DNA from: Tetrapyrgos nigripes
Taxonomy: Eukaryota > Basidiomycota > Agaricomycetes > Agaricales > Campanellaceae
Length of the DNA stretch: 64,000 bases
NCBI GenBank assembly: GCA_013368315.1
Contig: JAACJM010000191.1
Coordinates: 1 to 64,000, forward strand
Direction: 5' to 3'
Below are positions 47,372 through 57,091 of this stretch, in pieces (the first letter of the stretch is position 1; every line of letters starts with the position of its first letter). The notes under the pieces were generated by a model, which was not told the origin of the DNA, did not search any database, and saw only the letters and a list, made by a program, of their open reading frames with translations. Made by a program: the position numbers and the translations under genes.

Positions 47372-47849
47372 ATGAAGAGGCTACTAGGAGGACTACGTAA
47401 TTCGTGCTCTTTTGACATGTAGAAATTTGTTTCTTCTCGAAGATAGAGTACGATTTGGAATGTTAGTGGAGAATGTCTTGATACTAGCTCGTCTATCTTC
47501 CTCGCCTTAGTCCATGGTCTCGCTCGTCCATTCCACCCTTTGTCCAAGGACGGCATTGACAGGTCAGACCACATTCGGAAATACCCAATTCGATAAAGTA
47601 TGATCTCAAAGTCGAAATAGGTACTTTTTCGATGTAAATTTCTAGATGGTGCTGGATATTATCGGCAATTTTGGCTTCGGGCATAGATTGCTAGAGTAGG
47701 AGTGCAGAATGGAAAGCAGCAGACAAGTTGCAATTGAAGGTGATCACAACGCAAAACGGATTTTAAGGTACTTTGCCTGGGCAGGACCTCCATAGAGAAG
47801 CAAGTAGATATACACACAGTCAAGTATTTCATTCCCATTCCACTAGCAA
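47372..47849. other. Intergenic between copy 3 and prefoldin gene
   Basis: The first ~100 bp resemble the 3' flank of the other copies (AGATAGAGTACG equivalent). No gene is recognised in the rest. Confidence 0.45.
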
Positions 47850-48828
47850 TCAGCCCTCTGCAGACTTCCCTGCAGCTTCTGCCTTCAATCGATTCTCTTT
47901 TCTCCGCTTCACGTCCCAGTTATACACCCTCGCCATGTTGACCTCCATCATCGTCAATTGCTCTCTCAGGAATTCCAAATCTTCTATAACGCTCGCGAGG
48001 GTAGCTTCTGCACCTTCTAGCTTGGATTTTAATAGCTCGATAGCCGCGGGGATTTTGTATGATAGCATGACGTTTGCCTGTGAGAGGTGAAGAGAGTTTC
48101 GTGAGATAAAGATTGAGAGAAAGAGTTAGAGACAGGTCAAGAGGGTGAATAGGAAGATGGATGAATGCATAAAAAGAAAAGGAACATACGCCTAGCCACA
48201 AATACACAGTATCAGTATCTTCAAGTTCTGCCTCAGCAAAAAGAGTATCGTTGAGCTCAAAAGTGGTTTTCAAAGGCTTCGACTGTGAGCCTTCTGCGCC
48301 GTCTTCATCGATATCTAAATCATCGTCGTCTTCTGTCGATGTTTTACCTTCCTGCGTGAAAAGTTGTTTAGCCAGGTCAAAGAGAGAAAGAATGGGAACA
48401 CGCACCCTTCTATCCCTCAGAAACTCCACCATACTGAGCGTCTTCTTTATATCAGGGATCTTCTCTTCAAGACCTACGCGCCGTTGAGCGAGATTAGAGT
48501 CCATATATCGATACTTGCTGTGCAATACTTGTCAGCCAATCCCGAGGTATGAACGGCGCAGATTGCGTCGGATAGGGAAGACAATCGGAGAATGACGCGT
48601 TAGTGAATGAAAGACGCGTACGCTATAGCATCCTGAAAGTTTTTGAGAGGTTCTTCGACCTCAGCATCTGGTCCACCGAGATATTTTTCAACATCTTCCT
48701 GTAGGTTTGGGATTTTTTGGGTTGATTACATTTGAGGGAACTTGAAGAAAGCATACAATGAATGGCGCTTTAGGTATTCCTCTTGGGTTCTTTTCTTCGG
48801 TCAAAGGCTTTCCTAAGGATGAAGACAT
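47850..48828 (-). CDS. PAC10: Prefoldin subunit 3
   Basis: An alpha-type subunit of prefoldin, the hexameric co-chaperone that hands actin and tubulin to the CCT chaperonin. ATG 48828 reads MSSSLGKPLTEEKNPRGIPK and APFI. Following exons give EDVEKYLGG, KYRYMDSNLAQRRVGLEEKI, PDIKKTLSMVEFL, TTFELNDTLFAEAELEDTDT and VYLWLGANVMLSYKIPAAIE. The C-terminal helix is LASVIEDLEFLREQLTMMEV then NMARVYNWDVKRR, ending SAEG. The beta-hairpin (ELNDTLFAEA ... VYLWLGANVMLSY) between two coiled-coil helices is diagnostic. An acidic insertion (STEDDDDLDIDEDG) lies before it. Symbol by homology to yeast PAC10/human VBP1. Confidence 0.92.
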
Positions 48829-48972
48829 GGAGGTTCGGATAAGTGCGGAGGAGCTTAGACTCAGAGTCCAGATCCTCCACCAGACTCCTCAGATTCGGCT
48901 GAGTTGATTTATTTTGAACTCCGCTTAAAATATTTTCCTTGCAAAATTTTTGCAGATTTCTCTTTCCATGAC
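48829..48972. promoter_or_regulatory. Compact bidirectional promoter, prefoldin 3 / MRD1
   Basis: 144 bp separates the divergent starts. The spacer must hold both promoters. An in-frame ATG-less open stretch runs into MRD1 from upstream, so the MRD1 start at 48973 was chosen because RRM1 begins there (MSRLIVKNLP). Confidence 0.55.
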
Positions 48973-51900
48973 ATGTCCCGTCTAATAGTCAAAAACCTTC
49001 CCTCCTACGTTACACCTGCTCGTCTTCAGCAACACTTTGAGCAAAAAGGCGCACCTGCAGGCACTCTTACCGACGTCAAAGTCGCTTTCAAACCCGATGG
49101 AACCTCTCGTCGATTCGGTTTCGTAGGTTACAAGTCGGAAAAAGAAGCTCTTACTGCGAAGGAATGGTTTGACAAAACTTTTGTTGACTCTACTCGCATC
49201 GCCGTGAATGTCGTTGAGGTGAGTGTCCATGACTCATATCCACAAATCTTCATTGGACTAGTCGTATTGACTGATTCTGGAGCTGACAGGGAGCTAAGGA
49301 TGCGCCTACGCCTAGACCAAATAAACGACCGCGTACAGCACCCAATGACGAAGCCGAGTCATCTTCCGCACAGCAGGAGAGACCTGGAAAGAAGTCCAAA
49401 ACCGAGAGGGCGAAGGATAAATCCGTAAAGGACAAGAAGGATCTACAGATGGAAGAATTCCTGGACGTTATGAAGCCACGTCCTAAAGATGCGCCTTCTT
49501 GGGCCAATGAAGCTGCTCCTTCTCAGCCTCAAGCATCTACGAGTGCGACGAAACTTGACGACCCTGCAAAGGAAGATGGGGATGTGGACATGGAGGAACC
49601 AGTACGCGACGAGACCTTGTCGGATATGGAGTGGATGAAGAGAAGAATGACCAATGCTTTGGATGACGGGGAGAAAGTGTTTGAGCAAGACGATGAGGAT
49701 GCACCGAGTGCGCAAGTACGCGCCACTGTTGTTTATTTCACTATTTCAGGAGGCTGACCTACGCCGTCCTACAGCACACTTCTTCAACATCACCGGCAGA
49801 GGCAGAGACAGAGGAACCTCAGGATCCCACAAAAGAAACCATACTGCACACCGCCCGATTATTCGTTCGCAATCTTGCCTTCTCGTGTACGGAGGCAGAT
49901 TTGTCAGAGCTTTTCAGTCCTTTTGGTACATTGTCTCAGGTAGGTTATTGCCTTCTCACTCTCTCCTTTTCGGCCCTTTTCGGGTTTTCTTTGTGAAGAA
50001 GGTGCTTCAAGATGACAACCAAAGGGATGCCAGACTCTCAAGGAGCATGCTGACCCTGATTTTATACAACAATTGTTCCTACTGAATGAACTGTCCTTCT
50101 CGTGTTCCTCTACTTGTTCCGTCATTTTTTTCTGTCGAGTCGATGCTGACTATTCCTCTTATTCCTCTAGGTGACTATCCCTTCCGTTCCCAGTTCTTTC
50201 GCAATTTTCTTGTTTTAAAAGATGATAAACTTGCATAGGGACATCAGATCCTTCGGGAATGTTGATCCTTTGGGATATCCGATAGTAGAAATTTTTGCTG
50301 AGCCTTTCCTCATATTTTCTTGTCCTCGTTGCTGCATGGCCTTCGGAATAACGAGAACTGACTTCTTCCTTCCTTTTTCTGTTATAGGTGAATATGACTT
50401 CTCATTTCTTCACAAGATGAAAAACCAGTATAGGGACATCAGACCCTCGGGAATGTTGATCCTTTGGGATATCCGATAGTAGAAATTTATTCTGAGTCTT
50501 TCCTTTATTGTTCTATTCTGTTGCGTCTGAAATGCTTGACACTGACCTCGTCCTTCTTCTAGGTGAATGTTATTCTCTTTTGCATTGCTTTCCCTTTTTC
50601 TATACCGCCAGCACGATGAAAAACCAGCATAGGGACATCAGACCTTTGGGGATGTTGATGCTCTTTGGGATATGTTATATGATAGTAGAACCTGAACTTT
50701 TTCTCTTTTTCTCTTCTTTATCCTCCGAAGGAGCTGGAGCTGACGAACAATTTCCTTGCCTCGTTTTCGGAATACTCCAGGTGAGTCAATACCTGCATTT
50801 TCTCTTTCTCTTTTCTTTTTTTCCTGGGATGAAAACAACATAGGGATTCCAGACCTTCGGGAATGCTGATCCTTGATTTATTTTACCAATTGTTCCTACT
50901 AAATCTCTTTACTCTCTCTTGCTCTATCTCTTCCTTTCTCTGTGTGAATAAACCGTGCTGACTCCCCGTTACCTCTTATCAGGTACATATACCGCTAGAT
51001 CCATTAACTCGGCAAGGCAAAGGCCTCGCCTACATCACCTTTGCCAAAGCAGAAGACGCTGTCTCTGCTTATGAAACTTTGGATAAAAAATCTTTTCAAG
51101 GCCGATTGCTTCATATCCTTGCTGCTGTCGATAGGAAGGGCAAGTTCCAAGTGGAAGAAGGCGAGGGAAAGAAGCATTCGTTGAAGGAGGAGCGGAATGC
51201 AAAGAGGAAAGCAACGGCCGGGAAAGAGTTTAATTGGAGTATGTTGTATATGAATGTAGGGATCATTTCACTCTCTGTTTAACGTAAATCTGACTAGCTT
51301 TTTGCAGAGCGACGCTGTAGCATCCTCAATAGCGGACCGAATGAAGATTCCAAAATCTGCCATCCTCAATCCTGATGACCCCTCCTCGTCATCAACCAAC
51401 CCTGCCGTAAAACTTGCTCTAGCCGAAACCCACATCATCAACGAAACCAAAGCATACCTCGAAGCTAACGGGGTCGTTCTTTCCTCTTTCTCCTCTTCGC
51501 GAACCGCTCGTTCGGATACAGCCATCCTGGTCAAAAACATTCCTTACGGGACCTCAGAGGAACAGATACGAGAGCTCTTCGAGCCGCATGGAACGGTCAA
51601 TCGTGTGCTTATCCCTCCGTCGGGAACGATTGCAGTGGTTGATTTTGAGAGGCCGGATGAGGCGGGTAGAGCGTTTAGAGCCGTTGCCTACAGACGGTTG
51701 GGCAATTCGGTGGTTTATTTGGAGAAAGCGCCAATTGGAATCTTTGCTACGGACGGTGTGCAAGCTACTACGCCCAGAACTTCCGCCGCCGCCATTCCTT
51801 CGTATGCGGTCAAAATTCCTGAACAGGAAGGTGCTCTTCCAGGAGCTGACGCCGAAGGCGAAGAGGAAGAACCGCCTTCCCTCTCTGCTGGAACAACTCT

Positions 51901-52644
51901 CTTCATTAAAAACCTCGCGTTCTCGACCACGACCGAAAGGCTCACGCAAATGTTTCGTAATCTTCCTTCGTTCTCTTTTGCTAGAGTGCAAATGAAACCA
52001 GATCCCAAAAAGCCTGGTGGGAAATTGAGCATGGGGTACGGGTTCGTTGGGTTTAAGGACGTTGAAGGTGCGAAGAAGGCGATGAAGAGTATGCAGGGAT
52101 TTGTTTTGGATGGTCATGCGCTGCATATCAAGTTTGCTGGAAGAGGAGCTGAGGAGGATGTAGAGAAGGGTAAAGGCAGTGGTGTTGGTTCCAAGTCCAG
52201 GACGACGAAGATGATTGTCAAGAACGTGCCCTTTGAGGCTACGAAGAAGGATATCAGGGATCTCTTCGGGTGCGTTGTCTGTTTTTTCCTTCTTCTCCAG
52301 TTTACCTCTCCACTCTCTCAAACTGACATGGTTGCTGCCTCTACAGAACTCACGGCCAACTCAAGTCTGTCCGGTTACCAAAGAAATTCGACTCGAGAAG
52401 TCGTGGGTTCGCCTTCTTGGAGTTTGTCACTCGTCACGAAGCAGAGAACGCGTATGCTGCGTTACGCCATACCCATTTGCTTGGCAGACATTTGGTACTG
52501 GAGTGGGCTGAGGAGGGTGAACAGGATATCGAGGTCTTGAGGAAGAAGGCTGGTGTTGGGTTCGGGGATGGGAAGGATTTGCCTGGACACAAGAAGAAAT
52601 TGGATATGAATGTCGTCGATGAAGGGGCTGATGAAGAGGATTGA
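48973..52644 (+). CDS. MRD1: MRD1, multiple-RRM pre-rRNA processing factor
   Basis: Essential nucleolar protein of the small-subunit processome needed for early pre-rRNA cleavages. Six exons: 48973-49218, 49290-49715, 49775-49939, 50983-51255, 51308-52269, 52347-52644, totalling 2,370 nt (789 residues) in frame. Five RRMs are visible. RRM1 starts MSRLIVKNLPSYVTPARLQQ; RRM2 has ARLFVRNLAFSCTEADLSEL and is split by the long intron; RRM3 has AILVKNIPYGTSEEQIREL; RRM4 has TTLFIKNLAFSTTTERLTQM with MGYGFVGFKD; RRM5 has KMIVKNVPFEATKKDIRDLF with RGFAFLEFV. The linker after RRM1 is acidic and basic (DGDVDMEEP). The C-terminus GHKKKLDMNVVDEGADEED is conserved. Intron 3 (49940-50982) is a tandem intron array. 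Confidence 0.94.
49940..50982 (+). repeat. Tandem array of five complete introns inside MRD1
   Basis: The 1,043-nt intron within RRM2 consists of five homologous units joined head to tail: 49940-50170, 50171-50387, 50388-50562, 50563-50780 and 50781-50982. Each starts with a 5' splice site (GTAGGT, GTGACT, GTGAAT, GTGAAT, GTGAGT), contains a CTGAC branch-like motif 20-40 nt before its end, and ends in pyrimidine-rich sequence plus AG. Each joint is therefore AG|GT with a zero-length exon. Units 2-4 share a core with ATAGGGACATCAGA and TTGGGATATCCGATAGTAGA; units 1 and 5 share CAATTGTTCCTACT. Confidence 0.85.
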
Positions 52645-52941
52645 TTTTCTGAGTACCAGTAGTAGTACTACTACTCTTTGAGTAAAACGTTAACCTTGTA
52701 TAAGGTACTACATTTTATTCAGCCAAATTTTGGATGAGGACGAAGGAATGGATGCGTCTGCCAAGTTGTTCCATCTTTTGGGAATGTGATCTGACCGTTC
52801 ATGCCACCCACAGATGGGCCAATCTGAGAAAAAAGACATTCTCTGCTTGGGTCGTATTCTATCTTCCAGACGAAACAGTTTTGGACAAGGCAAAAGCGGC
52901 ACGAATGGCATTGGATACGTAGTAGCTACTTCAACGTCTAC
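52645..52941. other. 3' intergenic flank of MRD1 and secreted copy 4, right arm of the inverted repeat
   Basis: Lies between the convergent stops of MRD1 and secreted copy 4. Matches 44380-44457 and 45294-45494 in inverse orientation, with the 835-bp element absent here (single TA at 52855-52856). Confidence 0.8.
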
Positions 52942-53807
52942 TTAGTCAGGGCACAACTCAACTGATAATTCATAGTTCGTCGACAAGGTTGGTCCTGTAA
53001 TGTTACGATCAGAGGTTGGTCTTGTTCACGTCAAGCATAAACTCACCGTTATCACCTCCAAACTGTACCACAATCTGGTTATCTCCAGTGACGATGAATT
53101 GACCAACACCGTTTCTCCCGTTTGCGCCACTTATAGTGACCGTCGCGTTGACCGGAAAAGTGTCAGGCATTGGTTTACTCAGATTATCTACGCCTTCAAT
53201 TGTTTCAGTGACACCGTTGGCGTCGATTGTTGTTATTGTAACGTTGTTCCCATCTGGGCACTCTGTATGGAAGACCGAGATAATCCCAGAAGGATTGAGC
53301 TTGACTGGAGAGAAGTCACGTTTCGCTGGTGCAGAAGGCCATTCTTGCGAGACGCTGACACTCCAGTGCGCGCCAAAGTCGAAATCATCTACAACGCGAG
53401 TGAATATGAGAGGTACGATGCTGTCGTCGCATTTATAGATGGCATTGGTGGATTCGTCTCCTGCACGTCTGTCATAAGTAGGAGAAGCAATGTGAGCACT
53501 GATGGGACCCTTTGAACTGGAAGAGGCATCCTCACCTGTAACCAATTTGGTTAACACTGGAGTCGCAGACAGCGGTTCCGCGGGTGGCAGGAAGGGTTTT
53601 CCACAAGTCCCTGTCGCAGTGTGTGTTCTGGCAGTACTCAAACCCGTCGACTGAAGCCTGAAAATCAATGAGCCATTGGATATGTAGGACAGTGCATTCC
53701 AGAAAAGGCGGACATACCGGATGCTCAACGGCATATTCAGTGACAAAAAGGTCGGCTGCGACGAGACCGGTGAGTGCAAGTGTCACTAGAGGTAAGAGGT
53801 TCCTCAT
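52942..53807 (-). CDS. Small secreted Cys-containing protein, array copy 4
   Basis: Signal peptide MRNLLPLVTLALTGLVAADL, exon 2 ASVDGFEYCQNTHCDRDLW with TAVCDSSVNQIGY, exon 3 RRAGDESTNAIYKCDDSIVP, SVSQEWPSAPAKRDFSPVKL, VTITTIDANGVTETIEGV, FIVTGDNQIVVQFGGDN, and a final exon ending ELCPD. All six family cysteines are present and the exon 2/3 joint has the normal phase, unlike copy 2. Its 3' half matches copy 2 best while exon 2 matches copies 1 and 3, so it is a mosaic. It sits on the minus strand, convergent with MRD1. Confidence 0.82.
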
Positions 53808-54870
53808 TGCGTGAGATGAGAATTGAAAAGGTATGTATCCTTGGGTTTTATAGGCCTCGAGTTTATTTAGATTATTACCCCGTCACCTATGTATGGTGAC
53901 GTTGTTTCAACAAGAAGATCTTCATCAGGTCAATCTGTCGGATCCATAAAATCCAAGCCAAATTCGGCGAAGATTAACCGTGGAGGTTGCAGAAAATTTT
54001 GATGGATATCAGATTTACATATAGAGCCGAATAAGCCCACTGGAGAAGCCTGTACAAGAGAAGCACATCTGCCATGGGGACCGACGCGAGCCATAGGCAG
54101 CGTAAAGTCAGGTCTTGGTCTACATTCCACGCAAAGTTACAATAGTAACACGGCGGCAAGGATTGACCGTGAAGCGAGTTGAAAAGTACTGATATACATA
54201 TCAGATACTTATCCTATCCAGCAACTGTTCAGACGGGCCTCAAGTTTGTTGTGTTTGAATCGTTATTGAACAGTGAAGGCTGGGAGGTGCGAAAATCAGA
54301 GGCGAAGTCGAGTCTTCCGATTAACCGAGGGAGTGCACTGTCTAGTCAGAGCCGGTCTTCTTTGAGCTTCAGCTCACGCAAAGTAGCAAATAGCATGGGA
54401 ACCAACCACTCAGCCGCGCATGGAGACGAAGAAGACTGACTGGCATGATAAAATATAGACATCCTGTTGAGCATCTGCGCTTGGGTTTCAGAACACTGGA
54501 TCTATGGAGGATCCATTATAATCAGAGGCGAGTACAGCTGTCGAGAGTTGTCGCTGCGACAATATGGGGCTGCCAAGGTCTTCAATTCGTTTGTGGTTAG
54601 ACTCGTAACCAGTCTTTCGCGAGAGTAGTGATCAATGTCATCAAAAAGGTTGCACCACAGCGACTGGTTACGAGTTTGTGGTTCGTTTTTCGTGGTATAC
54701 CGCGTAAAAGCAACATGGTGGCTGTGCACCTTTTTAAATTTTACTCCTCCTTGACTTCGTCCTTCCTGTTCAAGCCCTTGCAAGTATTTTGAATATATGG
54801 ACATTGTCATTGCAAATACATAGTAAGAATTAGAGGTACAAAGGCGGTATAGTGCTTTTATACGTAGTAC
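53808..54870. repeat. Upstream block of secreted-protein copy 4, running to the copy 5 stop
   Basis: Inverted counterpart of 42.6-43.5 kb. Carries the dyad as TGAGCTTCAGCTCA (54363-54376) and the core promoter in inverse orientation at 53846-53868. Interrupted by a 77-bp insertion at 54599-54675. Beyond about 54.7 kb it becomes the 3' flank of copy 5. Confidence 0.75.
54599..54675. mobile_element. 77-bp miniature hAT-like element with 8-bp target duplication
   Basis: ACTCGTAACCAGTC near the left end and its exact reverse complement GACTGGTTACGAGT at the right end form terminal inverted repeats. The element is bracketed by TTGTGGTT (54591-54598 and 54676-54683). The homologous upstream block of copy 3 (45660-45695) has the uninterrupted site with one TTGTGGTT when read on the same strand, and copy 2 has TTGCGGTT. 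An 8-bp duplication is typical of hAT elements. Confidence 0.82.
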
Positions 54871-55730
54871 TTAATCAGGGCACAACACAATTGATAACTG
54901 ATAGTTCGTCGACAAGGTTGGTCCTGTGATGGCACAATCAGAGGCCGGTCTTGTTCACGTCCATCAATCATAAACTCACCGTTATCGCCTCCAAACTCTG
55001 CCACAATCTGGTTATCTCCAGTGACGATGATTTCGGCAAAACCGTCCAATCCGTTTGCGCCATTTATAGTGACCGACGCGTTGACCGGGAAAGAGTCAGG
55101 CATTTTTATACTCAGATCATCTACGCCTTCAACGGTTTGAGTGATTCCATTGGCGTCGACGGTTGTTATTGTAACGTTGTTTCCTTCAATGCACTCGACA
55201 AGGAAGACCGAGAGAGTCCCAGAAGGATTGAGCTCGACTGGAGAAAAGTCGCGTTTCGCTGGTGCAGAAGGCCATTCTTGCGAGACGGTGACACTCCAGC
55301 TCTCGCCAAAGGGGAAATCACCTTCCTCACGAGTGACTATGATAGGTTCGATGCTGTCGTCACATTTATACTTGACACTGGTAGACTCGTCTCCTGCACG
55401 TCTGTCATAGGAGAAGCAATGTGAGCACTGATGGAACTCTTTGAACTGGAAGAGGAATCCTTACCTGTAACCAACTGTGTCAATAGTAGAGACACCACAG
55501 AGAGCGGTTCCGCGGGTGGTAAGGGTTTTCCACAAGTCCCTATCGCAGTGTGTTTTCTGGCAGACCTCAAACCCGTCGACTGGATTCTGAAAATTAAAGA
55601 GTCATTGGGTATGTAGGACCGTGCATTCCAGAAAAGGCAGACATACCGGAAGCTCAACATTATATTCTATGACAAAGCCTGCGACGAGGCCTGTGAGCGC
55701 GAGTGTAACCAGAGGTAAGAGGTTCCTCAT
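54871..55730 (-). CDS. Small secreted Cys-containing protein, array copy 5
   Basis: Signal peptide MRNLLPLVTLALTGLVAG, exon 2 NPVDGFEVCQKTHCDRDLW with TALCGVSTIDTVGY, exon 3 with IYKCDDSIEP, VREEGDFPFGESWSVTVSQE, VTITTVDANGITQTVEGV, IIVTGDNQIVAEFGGDN, and last exon ending VLCPD. Six cysteines are conserved; the fifth is VEC. Its 3' half is closest to copy 1 but exon 2 is closest to copy 2. The exon joints keep frame (GGTTACAG|GT). Confidence 0.82.
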
Positions 55731-57091
55731 TGTGTGAGATAATACTTGACGATTTAGCCTTTGGATTTATAGGTCTCGAGTCTATTATCCTGTCACCTCT
55801 GGCGGCGTCGTTTCAGCGAAGCCAAGTTCCAACGAAGCCCATCTGTCAACCTCAGATCCATCCGGCGAAATTGACCGCGGACGTTAGAAAAAGTTTCGAT
55901 GGATATCAGATACAGATGGTCCATGGAGTCGAATCCATTGGAGGCAACCCTAGGCAACCTGTACATAGTGAGAAGCACATCTGCCGCGGCGACCAATGGG
56001 CCAGAACAAGGGTTTTGGTCTACATTCCGCGCAACGTAGTATGTAGCACGGCGACAAGGATTCACCGTGAAGAGTATGAAAAGTGTTGATATGCATAGTA
56101 TTGGTACATATCAGATACTTATACTGTCCAGCAACTGTTCAGGGAGGCTTCGTTGTGTTTGAAATCGTTACTGAAGGCTGGGGGGGTGCAAAAATCAGAG
56201 GCGAAGTCGGGCCTTGATAGATATCTTGTCGAGCAACTGTCCAGGCTTGGGTTTGAAATACAAGCTAGATGTAATATGCGAGACGCATAATCACTGGCAG
56301 AGGAGTGCAGCCTGATAAATATTTAGTAATAAGATACATATCCTGTCGTGCAGCTTGATCGATATCTAGTAATAAGATACACAGTGATATCCTGTCGAGC
56401 AACTGTCCAGGTCCAGGCTTGGGTTTGAACTTGAAATATACTAGATGTAATATGCAGGATGTATAATCAGACGAGCTCTGCAGCTGTCGAGAGCTGTCGT
56501 GGTGATGATGTGGAGCAGTGTGGCCAGCCACGTCGTCGAAGTCTAACGTCCATAAACAGCTTGAGATACCGGTACCGTCGCTTGCATTAAGATTTGAAGT
56601 TGAGAATGTTGCTGTCAGATAGTTTGTGAGGTCTTTGATAGCAAGAGCAGTGAAGGGAAGGATTGAAAGGTCTAAAAGAAAGCGTGATCACAAGTAGACT
56701 CGTACCAAGCCGGGTTGTACCGGCCCTGACTCATCATCAAACGACGTTCTGCGGACAGTGTAGCGACTGGGGACGAGTCTAGATCACAAGCGGGCAGTAA
56801 GAGACTCGAAGTTGAAGTTATTATTTTTTTTTCGTCTGTGTCACGCTCGATAGCCTTTTTATTATTTATCTTGTATAATGTATTATACGACATCGCCGAC
56901 TTTGAATTCTGTACAAGGGTTTATATGTACAATCATACGAAATACAAAATAGAGCAGGACTCTTTATACATACATTTGGATGGGTAAGTAAAACTGGGTC
57001 ATGTCAATGAAAACAAGCCTGAAGCATCAAACAGGAGTGTGTGTACTGTATACCCCCTTCACCATTATGTCCCCGTATCCCACATTCCATT
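55731..57091. repeat. Upstream block of copy 5 and repeat-rich intergenic sequence
   Basis: 55.73-56.2 kb is the most diverged of the upstream blocks; the TGAGCTGAAGCTCA dyad is not found in it. A local direct repeat follows: GTCGAGCAACTGTCCAGG ... GGGTTTGAA ... CTAGATGTAATATGC at 56226-56278 and again at 56393-56454. 56.5-57.09 kb holds nothing recognisable. Confidence 0.6.

Noticed and set aside
51554..52321. 255-codon antisense frame in MRD1
   Set aside because: Shadow of the RRM3-RRM5 coding exon.
54179..54439. 86-codon frame conserved between the copy 2 and copy 4 upstream blocks
   Set aside because: Conservation is explained by the recent inverted duplication; the more diverged blocks of copies 1 and 3 do not keep the full frame.
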